Below, piece by piece: positions 51,372 to 58,900 of a DNA stretch of 64,000 bases. This DNA is from CAYYKK01 sp964467935 (GTDB taxonomy: Bacteria; Myxococcota_A; Polyangia; Polyangiales; Polyangiaceae). The notes under the pieces are model-generated. The model was not told the DNA's origin and made no database searches. It was given only the letters and a program-made list of their open reading frames with translations. The stretch's first letter is position 1; each line of letters starts with the position of its first letter. Both the position numbers and the translations under genes were made by a program. The stretch lies in contig CAYYKK010000002.1 in the NCBI GenBank assembly GCA_964467935.1, forward strand, positions 4,352 through 68,351, given 5' to 3'.

Positions 51372-52673
51372 CTAGGGCGGGTCGGCGCAGCGATCGAGCT
51401 CGGCGTAGCGGCCGCTCGCGCGCGCTCGCTTGAGGCGACGGTAGTAGCCGCTCTTCGTGCGTCCGTCGCGAAGGCCGCTCGCGTCGTGATCGCCGATCGA
51501 CAAGAGGCCGTAGCTCGGCTCCTTCTTCGGAGCGACGACGAGCCCGTCCTCGCGGAGGTAGACGAGGGCGCCGACGTGCTCGAAGCCGAGGAGCTCCGAC
51601 GGGATCGCCGTCACCGCGTCGTCGTCGTTGCGAACGCGGACGAGGCGCACGCCCTTGTCCTTCGCCTCCCGCTCGAGCTCGCTCGCGAACGCGTGGTCGC
51701 CCACGCGCGGCGAGCCGAAGGTGTAGAGGCCGGCGAGTTCGAGATCGGCCCCCTCGTCGATCGCGCGCAGGATGCGGGCGGCGGTGATCGTCGCGAGGGC
51801 CCCGCCCAGGCTGTGACCGGTGACCCAGATGCGCGCGCCGGTGCCCTCGAGCTCGTGGAGCTTCTGCATGAGCAGAGGCTCCACCTCGGCGAAGCCGTCG
51901 TAGAATCCCGCGTGCACGCCGCCCCACGCGGCGGGCCATCCGTGTCCGCCGAGCGAGGTGCGCCAGGTGCGGAGGTCGAGCGACACGTCGACCGACTCGC
52001 GCGGCTCGGTCCCGCGAAACGCGATCACCACGAGGGGGCGCGACGCGTGCCGCGCGAAGACGACCTGCGTGCTCCCGTCCTCGAACCGAGGCCCTCCGCC
52101 GCGCCGCCCGGAGAAGAACTGCAGGTACCTGCCCTCGCGCGCGCGGTGCACGAGCCAGGCTTGGAAGCCCGCCGACGGCATCTCGTCGTCGCGTAGCTCG
52201 GGGCCGTCGAGGAACCGAGACGCGCACGCGCCCCACGGCGCTCCCTCGGGGATCAGGCGCTGGGCGCGCTCTCGCAAGGCAGCGGTGTGGAGCGCCGAGG
52301 TGATCTCGTCCTCGCGGAGCGCCTCCGCGGCGCGCAAGCGACGGAGATCCTCCTCGCACGTGGCCCACTCGCGATCCATCGGCTCGTCGGGGTTCCCGAA
52401 GCCGAGCTGGTTCAACATCGGCCCGACGACGGCCGCGTGCGCGTACTCGTTCGCGGAGAAGAACGACAACCAGAGGAGGTTCGTGAGCTGGAGCGGCGCG
52501 TCCGGAGGCGGCGCCACGCAGAACGTCAGCGCGCCTCCGTCGGACGGCGAGTCCGCGAAGGGAACGAGCGGCGTCATCGGCGCGGTCGAAGGGAGGACGC
52601 CGCCGCAACCAGACGCCGCGCCGAGGACGACGCAGAGCGCGAGCGACCTCGGGAGGGCTTGCACGCGCCGCAC
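51372..52673 (-). CDS. class 3 lipase lipoprotein
   Basis: 433 residues with a lipoprotein signal (LALCVVLGAASGC). A fungal-type class 3 lipase domain occupies about 190-370: V-V-I-A-F-R-G-T-E, the nucleophile elbow W-V-T-G-H-S-L-G-G-A-L-A (Ser about 287), Y-T-F-G-S-P-R-V-G-D with the catalytic Asp region, and a late V-R-N-D-D-D-A-V-T-A-I-P. The ~180-residue N-terminal region is helical and unassigned. The product is predicted to hydrolyse acylglycerols or phospholipids at the surface, consistent with predatory or saprophytic myxobacteria. Divergent from the dihaem cytochrome gene across 124 bp. Confidence 0.92.
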   Translation of the reverse strand: MRRVQALPRSLALCVVLGAASGCGGVLPSTAPMTPLVPFADSPSDGGALTFCVAPPPDAPLQLTNLLWLSFFSANEYAHAAVVGPMLNQLGFGNPDEPMDREWATCEEDLRRLRAAEALREDEITSALHTAALRERAQRLIPEGAPWGACASRFLDGPELRDDEMPSAGFQAWLVHRAREGRYLQFFSGRRGGGPRFEDGSTQVVFARHASRPLVVIAFRGTEPRESVDVSLDLRTWRTSLGGHGWPAAWGGVHAGFYDGFAEVEPLLMQKLHELEGTGARIWVTGHSLGGALATITAARILRAIDEGADLELAGLYTFGSPRVGDHAFASELEREAKDKGVRLVRVRNDDDAVTAIPSELLGFEHVGALVYLREDGLVVAPKKEPSYGLLSIGDHDASGLRDGRTKSGYYRRLKRARASGRYAELDRCADPP

Positions 52674-52797
52674 GATCGGCGACCGGCTCGCTCGGCGTCA
52701 AGCGCGTCCGCCGGGGCGATTGTTGCTTGGAGAGGAACAGTTCGTTGGCGGAAGGAAGCTTGCTTCGGGTTCCTGCTTGGCATTACAAGGTCGCCCC

Positions 52798-53367
52798 ATG
52801 CAAACGCGTACTCTGTTCGGCTTGGGCCTGATCGCCGCCATGGCGGTCGCGGCTGCCTGCGGCAGCTCCACCCCCACCACCGAGACCCCGGTCGCCGAGT
52901 CGAGCGCGCCGATGGCCTCGGCCGAGGTGCCCGCGATGACGGCCGTCCCCACGGCCGAGCCCGTCGCGTCCGCCGTCCCGACGGCCGTCCCGACCGCTTC
53001 GGCGAGCGCGGCTCCGCCCGCCGTCCCGGCGACGTGGAAGGAAGCGACCACGAAGGATCAGCAGATGGCCTACATGAAGACGAACATCGTCCCGGCCATG
53101 GCGAAGGTCTTCCAGGACAAGGACGCGAAGAAGTACGCCTCGTTCGGCTGCGTCACCTGCCACGGCCCGAAGTACCAGGCGCCCAAGGACTTCCTGCCGA
53201 AGCTCACGATGAAGGGCGGCAAGTTCTCGGGCAAGGCCGACACCATCAAGTTCATGATGGAGAAGGTCGTGCCGGCGATGGCTCCGGCGATGGGCGAGAA
53301 GCCGTTCGACCCGGCGACGAAGACCGGCTTCGGCTGCGCGGGCTGCCACACCGTCGACATGAAGTGA
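52798..53367 (+). CDS. dihaem c-type cytochrome lipoprotein
   Basis: 189 residues from the ATG at 52798. Lipoprotein signal ends A-V-A-A-A-C (Cys about 21), followed by a Ser/Ala/Pro/Thr linker. Two C-x-x-C-H haem motifs: C-V-T-C-H at 118-122 and C-A-G-C-H at 180-184, the latter only five residues from the C-terminus. Likely Met ligands lie in the K-L-T-M-K and M-A-P-A-M segments. Residues 85-189 form a small domain with many Lys/Met, probably an extracytoplasmic electron carrier. No oxidase or reductase genes are adjacent, so its partner is not evident. Confidence 0.88.
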   Translation: MQTRTLFGLGLIAAMAVAAACGSSTPTTETPVAESSAPMASAEVPAMTAVPTAEPVASAVPTAVPTASASAAPPAVPATWKEATTKDQQMAYMKTNIVPAMAKVFQDKDAKKYASFGCVTCHGPKYQAPKDFLPKLTMKGGKFSGKADTIKFMMEKVVPAMAPAMGEKPFDPATKTGFGCAGCHTVDMK

Positions 53368-53422
53368 TGCGCCGCGGGCGCGGCCGACGCGGCCCCGCCT
53401 CGCACCGAAGGGAGCCGAGCTG

Positions 53423-53452
53423 CTCCTCCATCGAGCTCCGCGGCTCGAGGAG
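53423..53452 (+). terminator. weak hairpin downstream of the dihaem cytochrome gene
   Basis: CGAGC (53432-53436) pairs with GCTCG (53443-53447), and outer CTCCT (53423-53427) with AGGAG (53448-53452), with a 4-nt bulge. It lies 56 bp after the cytochrome stop. The stem is short and interrupted, so it could be chance in such GC-rich DNA. Confidence 0.3.
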
Positions 53453-53544
53453 AGGTCGCCCGGCTCTCCGCTTTTTGTCGCGCGTGAGACGCGCTCGCGC
53501 CGCCTGTCCCCGCCGCTCGACGCGCCTATGATGCCCCGACGCTC

Positions 53545-55137
53545 ATGACCTCGTGGAGACCTCACCCGAGGCTCGACGCGCGTCGGGCTGCCCTCGGGCT
53601 CGTCGCGCTCGGGCTCGTCGCGTTCGTCGCGACGAGGCGCCTGCACCCGATCCAGGGCCTCGGCAACCCGGACATCGGCGGCATCCTCTACAGCGCGGAC
53701 ACGCTGAACCGCGGGCTCCTGCCCTACCGCGACACGATCGACCTCAAGCCGCCGGGGACGTTCTTCCTGGTCGCCGCGATCTTCCGCTGGGTGGCGCGCG
53801 ACATCGGCGTGCTGCACCTCGCCTACGCGATCTGGATGGCGCTGGGGGCGCCCGCGATCGCCCTCGCCGGGCGCGCGCTCTATGGACGCGACGCGCGGGG
53901 CACCTTCGCCTCGGGCCTCGCCGTCGCGCTCTACCTCGTGACGATCGGCGCGTTCGACATGAACTACGCGTCGTGGATGACGCCGGCCTACGCGTGGAGC
54001 TTCGCGATGCTCGCCCGGAGCCTCGCGGACGAAGACGTCACCTCGAGCCTGCTCGCGGGCATGTTCGCGACGTGCGCGTACGTGCTGAAGTCGCAGGCCG
54101 TCGTCCTCGCGCCGCTCTTCCTCGTCGCGCTCGCGTGGGGGCGTCGCCGCGCGCTGCCGGGCGCGAGGTTCCGCGTCCTCGCTTGGTGGATCGCCGGCGC
54201 GGCGCTCGGCGCGCTCCCGCTCTTCGCGTTCTACGCGTCGAAGGGCGCGCTCCGCGAGCTCGTCGGCGGCCTCTTCCCGTTCGAGACGGTGGCTCGCTAC
54301 AGCGCGCGTCGCAACGAGTCGTGGCGCGAGATCTTCGCTCTCTGGCTCGTCGCTCGGCAGCAGCTCGTCCACTTCCCGCTGGAGTGGGCGTTGGCCGCCG
54401 CTGCGCTCGGGCAGACGTTCGCCACGCGGCGCGAGCGCACGGACCGGCCCACCATCGTGCCGGCGCTCGCGTTCTTCGTCGCGAGCTTCGGCGGCTGCGC
54501 CCTCGGCGGCTTCCGGTTCTACGTGCACTACTTGCCCCAGTGCCTCCCGTCCCTCGCCCTCTTGGCCGCGCACCCCGCCGGCCTCGAGGTCTTCACGCGC
54601 GCGGTGCGCGGGGAGCGAGGCATGGGTCGCGCGCTCGCGCGCTTGGGCACCGCCGCCGTCGCGCTCTCGGCGATCGTGACGCTCGGGCGCATCCCGCTCG
54701 GCCGCGCCGCCTCGTACGACAACGGCGGCACGGGCGCGGTGCAGCCCGCCGCCCAGCTCGTGCACGATCTCACGCGGCGCGACGATCGCGTCCTCGTGTG
54801 GGGTTGGCAGGCGTGGGGCGTCTACTACTACGCCGATCGTCGCTCGCCCTCCGCCCTCTTCAAGATGCTGGGCGAGGTGACCGAGCTCAACGACAACTCG
54901 GAGCTCGCTCCGCCCTCGCCGATCCACTTTCGCGACGGCCCCCTGGCGACGCGCTTCATGCGCGAGTTCGACGCTCATCCGCCAGCGGCCATCGTGCGCA
55001 CGCACCCGTTCTTCCCGGGCGTGAAGGACGATCCGCTCGAGGAGTTCGCCGCGCTGCGCCTGCGCCTCGATCGCGACTACGACGCCATCGCCACGTACGG
55101 GAGGCTCACCGTCTACGTGCGCCGCCGAGGGCGCTGA
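53545..55137 (+). CDS. GT39/ArnT-like membrane glycosyltransferase
   Basis: 530 residues with about nine to ten transmembrane segments and a soluble C-terminal part. The first extracytoplasmic loop carries N-P-D-I-G-G-I-L-Y-S-A-D-T-L-N-R-G-L-L-P-Y-R-D-T-I-D-L-K-P-P-G, matching the dolichyl/undecaprenyl-phosphate-mannose-type (GT39/ArnT, PMT_2) pattern in which an acidic residue and the K-P-P-G loop follow the first helix. The C-terminal ~150 residues lie outside and include D-D-R-V-L-V-W-G-W and Y-Y-Y-A-D-R-R-S. Such enzymes move a sugar from a polyprenyl-phosphate carrier to a lipid or protein outside the membrane; acceptor unknown. Stand-alone gene ending at a strong hairpin. Confidence 0.82.
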   Translation: MTSWRPHPRLDARRAALGLVALGLVAFVATRRLHPIQGLGNPDIGGILYSADTLNRGLLPYRDTIDLKPPGTFFLVAAIFRWVARDIGVLHLAYAIWMALGAPAIALAGRALYGRDARGTFASGLAVALYLVTIGAFDMNYASWMTPAYAWSFAMLARSLADEDVTSSLLAGMFATCAYVLKSQAVVLAPLFLVALAWGRRRALPGARFRVLAWWIAGAALGALPLFAFYASKGALRELVGGLFPFETVARYSARRNESWREIFALWLVARQQLVHFPLEWALAAAALGQTFATRRERTDRPTIVPALAFFVASFGGCALGGFRFYVHYLPQCLPSLALLAAHPAGLEVFTRAVRGERGMGRALARLGTAAVALSAIVTLGRIPLGRAASYDNGGTGAVQPAAQLVHDLTRRDDRVLVWGWQAWGVYYYADRRSPSALFKMLGEVTELNDNSELAPPSPIHFRDGPLATRFMREFDAHPPAAIVRTHPFFPGVKDDPLEEFAALRLRLDRDYDAIATYGRLTVYVRRRGR

Positions 55138-55151
55138 GCCCAAAAGAGAGA

Positions 55152-55174
55152 GAGCCGGAGTGATGCTCCGGCTC
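55152..55174. terminator. bidirectional terminator hairpin
   Basis: A perfect 9-bp stem, GAGCCGGAG (55152-55160) with CTCCGGCTC (55166-55174), and loop TGATG. It is preceded by AAAAGAGAGA and followed by CCCCTC, and lies between the convergent glycosyltransferase (stop 55137) and Cys-rich lipoprotein (stop end 55230) genes. Confidence 0.85.
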
Positions 55175-55229
55175 CCCCTCGCCTCACCGAGCGCTCGACG
55201 CGCAGGTGACCCTTCGACTCATTTGCATC

Positions 55230-55964
55230 TCAGTTACAGAAGAACATGTCATTCTGGCAGATGCAGCTCTTCGCGCCGTACATGCACGTCTGCCCGTTCT
55301 GGTTGCAGGTCGAGCCGGGCGCCGGCTGCATGGCGGGGCAAGGCGTCGGGCAGTTCCACTGGCCTTGGAAGCACGCGCACACCTGCGCGCCGTAGTCGCA
55401 GACGAGACCGTTCGAGCCCTGGCAGTTCATGCCGTCCATCGGCTGGGCCGCGGGGCACATCTGGCAGTTCCACATGGTGTTGCCGCCGCCGCCGGCGCAG
55501 GCGCACTGGGTCGATCCGTAGTCACAGCGGAGCGGCCCGCCCATCATGTTCTGACAAGCCCCGGAGGGCTGCGTCGCGGGGCACATGTTGCAGCGCCAGT
55601 TGCCGCCGAACGAGCAGTTGCACTGCGTCGTTCCGTAGTCGCAGTTCTGGCCGGGCTGCGTGCACATGTCGTTGTTCGCGGGCTGCGCCACGGGGCAGGT
55701 CGTGCCGCCCGTGCCGGTCGACGCAGAGCTCGTCGAGCCCGCGCCGCCCACGCCCGTCCCGCTGCCGGTGCCCGAGCCGGTGCCGGCTCCCGTGCCGCTG
55801 CCCGTCCCCGATCCCGTCCCGCCGGTGCCCGTGCCGGTGGACGTGGGGTTGCCCGAGGCGGGGCCCGTGGTGCCGGCGCCGCCCGCGCCGCCGCTGTCGC
55901 CACAGCCCGCGAGGGCGAGACCGACGGTTGCAATCCAAGCACATCGAGTCACGAGTGCGCTCAT
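55230..55964 (-). CDS. Cys-rich repeat lipoprotein
   Basis: 244 residues from the ATG at 55962-55964 (an upstream ATG would add 29 residues without a sensible signal). Lipoprotein signal ends L-A-L-A-G-C. A ~60-residue Gly-Thr/Gly-Ser linker is made of near-repeats (G-T-G-T-G-G-T-G-S-G-T-G-S-G). The mature part has four copies of a ~35-residue module: C-P-x-x-Q-P ... C ... G-x-x-C-x-Y-G-x-x-x-C-x-C ... W-x-C. Each module should form three disulphides. This is a small secreted-domain array typical of myxobacterial surface proteins; partner unknown. Upstream gap to the next same-strand gene is 272 bp, where I see no gene. Confidence 0.8.
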   Translation of the reverse strand: MSALVTRCAWIATVGLALAGCGDSGGAGGAGTTGPASGNPTSTGTGTGGTGSGTGSGTGAGTGSGTGSGTGVGGAGSTSSASTGTGGTTCPVAQPANNDMCTQPGQNCDYGTTQCNCSFGGNWRCNMCPATQPSGACQNMMGGPLRCDYGSTQCACAGGGGNTMWNCQMCPAAQPMDGMNCQGSNGLVCDYGAQVCACFQGQWNCPTPCPAMQPAPGSTCNQNGQTCMYGAKSCICQNDMFFCN

Positions 55965-56236
55965 GAGGACTCCTCTCCGGGTCGTCTCCCCGACGACCTC
56001 TTGGTGATGGCCCATGACAAGGAAGGAACGGGCCGTTTCGACCCATTGCACGGGCTTTCCCGAGATCGGTCAAACCTCCATCGCGGGATGAAGGAGACTT
56101 CAGCGATCTCTCGGAACACGCGGAGACGCCGCGGGCGAAGCTCGGGGCTTGACGCGCCCACGGTCGGGCGCGTAACCGCGCGACGCCCACCCATCGCGCG
56201 GAAGGCCCCGCGACAGGCGACGCCGCGCGCGCCGGC

Positions 56237-56626
56237 TCAGCGGAAGTAGGCCTTCACGCTGGCGTCGCCGAGCTCACGGAACGAGCGGACGTTCATGTAG
56301 ACGGAGCCCGCCGAGACGGCGAGATCGATGAGCGCACCCAGCGAGAAATGGCTCACGAAGGCGAGCCCGAAGCGCGCGACGCCGAGGAGCCCCGTGAACG
56401 CGAACACGACCGAGAAGAACACGAGGAGGCTCCTCACGACCGAGGAGCGCGCGAGGAGGCGCCGGCCGAGGAACCAGGTGAGGGCGAAGCTGACGAGCGT
56501 CGAGAGGCCGGTGAGGAACAGGGAGAAGAAGCCGATCCCGTTCTGCAGGATGGATGCGAGCGCGGCGAAGACGGCGAGCCCGTACCACCCGTTCGTGAGC
56601 GTCTCGATGCGTTCCCTTGCGGTCAT
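56237..56626 (-). CDS. small polytopic membrane protein, unknown function
   Basis: 129 residues from the ATG at 56624-56626, which has CGGGAGGATTTC upstream, a good ribosome site. A short basic N-terminus (MTARERIETLTNG) precedes four hydrophobic stretches: WYGLAVFAALASILQ, FLTGLSTLVSFALTWFLG, LLVFFSVVFAFTGLLG and GALIDLAVSAGSVYMN. No Cys or conserved acidic motif inside the membrane, and no similarity I recognise. It is divergent from the fourth kinase gene, so they may share a regulatory region, but no functional link can be claimed. Confidence 0.72.
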   Translation of the reverse strand: MTARERIETLTNGWYGLAVFAALASILQNGIGFFSLFLTGLSTLVSFALTWFLGRRLLARSSVVRSLLVFFSVVFAFTGLLGVARFGLAFVSHFSLGALIDLAVSAGSVYMNVRSFRELGDASVKAYFR

Positions 56627-56759
56627 GAAATCCTCCCGGTTCGTGGCCGCCGAAGCGTAGCCCCCGGGACGAGGGGGCGCCACCCACGTCGGACGGACGC
56701 GGCGCCGAGGGGATCTGTCCCGAGTGGCGAGGCTCGAAAGCGGACGTACGATCTCGAGG

Positions 56760-56825
56760 GTGAAGTGCGCGCGATGCCACAGGTTCTCCCCGGGCGAGTA
56801 CCGCTACTGCCCCTACGACGGGGGC
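56760..56825 (+). other. zinc-ribbon coding segment in a different frame from the downstream kinase
   Basis: From the GTG at 56760 this frame reads V-K-C-A-R-C-H-R-F-S-P-G-E-Y-R-Y-C-P-Y-D-G-G. The C-x-x-C-x10-C-P-x-D-G layout is the short zinc-ribbon that begins many myxobacterial Ser/Thr kinases. The frame then decays into S-P-S-A-S-I-R-R, while the neighbouring frame continues P-L-T-E-R-I-D-P-A-S-L straight into the kinase. Adding one G to the G5 run at 56820-56824 would join them as C-P-Y-D-G-G-P-L-T-E-R-I-D-P. This points to a real frameshift or a homopolymer sequencing error. Confidence 0.7.
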
Positions 56826-57868
56826 CGCTCACCGAGCGCATCGATCCGGCGAGCCTCCACGCGGATCCGACGCGCATCCGCGACAAGCGCATCGGCGGGC
56901 GCTATCGGATCCGCGGCTTCGTCGGCAAGGGAGCGATGGCGCGCGTCTACCTCGCGGAGGACGAGCGGACCGGTCAGCCCGTCGCCGTGAAGGTCCTCGA
57001 GAAGCCGTACCGCGACGACGCGAGCGTGCGCGAGCGCTTCCACCGCGAAGCGCGGGCAGCGAGCGTCATCGGACATCCGAGCATCGTCGACGTCTTCGCC
57101 GAGGGCGAGCGCGAGGACGACGGCGCGCCCTACCTCGTGATGGAGTTCCTGGTCGGCGAGACGGTCGGCGACTACTTGCGACGCGAGGGGACGATGAGCG
57201 TCGCGCTCGCGACGAGCGCCCTCGCGCAGGCCGCGTCGGCGCTCGGCGCCGCGCATCGCGCCGGGATCATCCATCGCGACGTGAAGCCGGACAACCTCTT
57301 CCTCCTCGGCGAGCCCGGCGATCCGTACGAGCTCAAGGTCGTCGACTTCGGGCTGTCTCGGGACGCGGGGAGCAACCTCACCGCGGCGGGCGTCGTCGTC
57401 GGAACGCCGTCGACGATGGCCCCGGAGCAGATCCTGGGCGAGGGCGTCGACGCGCGCACCGACGTCTACGCGCTCGGGATGGTGCTCTACGCGGCGCTCA
57501 CGGGGGCGTCGCCGTTCCCGAGCGCGAGCGCCGCGAGCCGAGCTCCGTCGAGCCCGACGGACGAGGGCGGCGACGAGGTCGCGACGCTCGCGCACCATCT
57601 GTGGACGCGCCCGATCGCGCCGAGCGCGCGGCGTCCCGGGCTCGATCCGCGCGTCGAGCGTGTGGTGCTGAAGGCCATTCGCAAGCGGCCGGAGGAGCGA
57701 CACCAGAGCATGGACGAGCTCGAGGATGAGCTGCGCGATTGGGAGACGCCGGGGCGCACCCTCCCCGATCCGCTCCCGCCCGACGAGCCGTTCGTGCCGA
57801 CGAGCACGATCGGCGGTCTCGTCAAGACGAGCCTCGGTCGCGCGATCGGGCTCCGCGCCGAAGCGTGA
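56774..57868 (+). CDS. serine/threonine protein kinase, probably frameshifted at its N-terminus
   Basis: 364 residues if begun at the ATG 56774. The kinase domain (about 40-330) is intact: G-R-Y-R-I-R-G-F-V-G-K-G-A-M-A-R-V-Y, VAVK Lys, H-R-D-V-K-P-D-N, D-F-G-L-S-R, G-T-P-S-T-M-A-P-E-Q and the late R-P-E-E-R-H-Q-S-M. No transmembrane helix, so it is cytoplasmic. The first ~20 residues from this ATG (MPQVLPGRVPLLPLRRGPL) look like out-of-frame translation; the natural N-terminus is probably the zinc-ribbon encoded in the other frame from 56760. Followed 46 bp later by an exported-protein gene on the same strand. Confidence 0.85.
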   Translation: MPQVLPGRVPLLPLRRGPLTERIDPASLHADPTRIRDKRIGGRYRIRGFVGKGAMARVYLAEDERTGQPVAVKVLEKPYRDDASVRERFHREARAASVIGHPSIVDVFAEGEREDDGAPYLVMEFLVGETVGDYLRREGTMSVALATSALAQAASALGAAHRAGIIHRDVKPDNLFLLGEPGDPYELKVVDFGLSRDAGSNLTAAGVVVGTPSTMAPEQILGEGVDARTDVYALGMVLYAALTGASPFPSASAASRAPSSPTDEGGDEVATLAHHLWTRPIAPSARRPGLDPRVERVVLKAIRKRPEERHQSMDELEDELRDWETPGRTLPDPLPPDEPFVPTSTIGGLVKTSLGRAIGLRAEA

Positions 57869-57914
57869 ACGCCGCGCGCTCGCCTCGCATCGATCGAGAC
57901 GAGCACGCACCGAC

Positions 57915-58835
57915 ATGCCAAGCACGATCGCCCCATCTCGACGCCGCCTCGCACTCACCCTCTCGATCGTCGCCGCCACGACGATGACCCACGCGACCGT
58001 CGCCCACGCCGACGGCGCCCGAACGGAGGCCCCGCCGCGATCCGCGAGCGCGGTGGGCTACGCCGTGGTCCCGCCCGCGAAGCAGGATCCGTGGACGAGC
58101 ACCCCCTCGGCCCCCACCGGACCGGGCTACGCGACGCCGACGCGAGACCGCGCGGGCGAGGAGAAGCGGGACGAGCGCGCGGCGCCGTCGCCGTTCGCGC
58201 TCGACGTCGCCGCCACCGCCGAGATGCCCATCATGATGGGAGGGCAAGTGACGCTCGAGGTGCCCTATCGCTTCCTCTTTCAGGGCGAGGTCGGCGTCTT
58301 GCCCGGCTTCGCCGTCGACGCGGTCGACTCGGCGCTCGTCGGCGCGGGCGCGTACGACTCGACCACGTCCGATCTCGTCCGCAATGGCCTACGAGGGTCG
58401 GTGGTGGGCCGGCTCTCGGCCGGCTGGAGGCCCTTCGCCGATCACGGCTTCGAGATCCTCGGCGGCTACACGGTCGCGTCGTTCGGCGGGGGCGTCAGCG
58501 CGCGACAGGCGGTCGAGGCCGCGGCTCAAATGGCCATTCCGTCGCAAATCCCAGACACGGATATCGTGGTCCACACGACGATTCATTGCTTCCACCTCTC
58601 GCTCGGGTGGCGCTGGGTCATCGCCGATCATTTCCTGGTGCGCACGTCGATTGGCTATTTGCAGGCGGTGGGCTCGTCGTCGCACGTCGACGTGCCCGAC
58701 GCGCTGGCGGGCAATGCGACGGTGACGAGCACGGTCGCCGCGGCCAATCAGATCCTCGACGCGAAGCTCGACGGTATCTATAAGACCTATGTGAAATTGC
58801 CCGTCCTCGGTCTGTCGCTCGGCTATCGCTTCTAG
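57915..58835 (+). CDS. probable outer-membrane beta-barrel protein
   Basis: 306 residues from the ATG at 57915. Signal peptide RRRLALTLSIVAATTMTHATVAHA. After a Pro/Lys-rich linker (to about 95) the protein alternates short amphipathic strands and Gly/Asp turns (V-T-L-E-V-P-Y-R-F-L-F-Q-G-E-V-G, G-S-V-V-G-R-L-S-A-G-W-R-P-F, I-H-C-F-H-L-S-L-G-W-R-W, L-P-V-L-G-L-S-L-G-Y-R-F) and ends in Y-R-F, the classic C-terminal Phe signal for outer-membrane insertion. Function unknown. The 46-bp spacing suggests co-transcription with the kinase. A long hairpin follows. Confidence 0.78.
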   Translation: MPSTIAPSRRRLALTLSIVAATTMTHATVAHADGARTEAPPRSASAVGYAVVPPAKQDPWTSTPSAPTGPGYATPTRDRAGEEKRDERAAPSPFALDVAATAEMPIMMGGQVTLEVPYRFLFQGEVGVLPGFAVDAVDSALVGAGAYDSTTSDLVRNGLRGSVVGRLSAGWRPFADHGFEILGGYTVASFGGGVSARQAVEAAAQMAIPSQIPDTDIVVHTTIHCFHLSLGWRWVIADHFLVRTSIGYLQAVGSSSHVDVPDALAGNATVTSTVAAANQILDAKLDGIYKTYVKLPVLGLSLGYRF

Positions 58836-58855
58836 TCGGGTGACGAAACGACAAG

Positions 58856-58885
58856 GAGGGACAGGAGCTCTCTCCCGTCCCTCCT
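58856..58885. terminator. long bidirectional terminator hairpin
   Basis: GGAGGGAC (58856-58863) pairs with GTCCCTCC (58878-58885), and inside it GGAG (58865-58868) pairs with CTCC (58873-58876) around loop CTCT, with one A/C mismatch between the stems. It lies 21 bp after the barrel gene stop and 16 bp before the end of the convergent CheA-like gene, with CTCTTC on one side and ACAA on the other. Confidence 0.85.
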
Positions 58886-58900
58886 CTTCGGGCCGTCCGC

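Noticed and set aside
46471..52701. A 2,076-codon open frame on the minus strand
   Set aside because: Only its last 414 codons are a gene; the rest overlaps the patatin and lipase genes out of frame and is Arg/Ala-rich shadow coding typical of GC-rich DNA.
52741..52797. Possible sigma-54 promoter (TTGGCATTACAAGG) before the dihaem cytochrome gene
   Set aside because: The required GC at the -12 position and spacing are not met.
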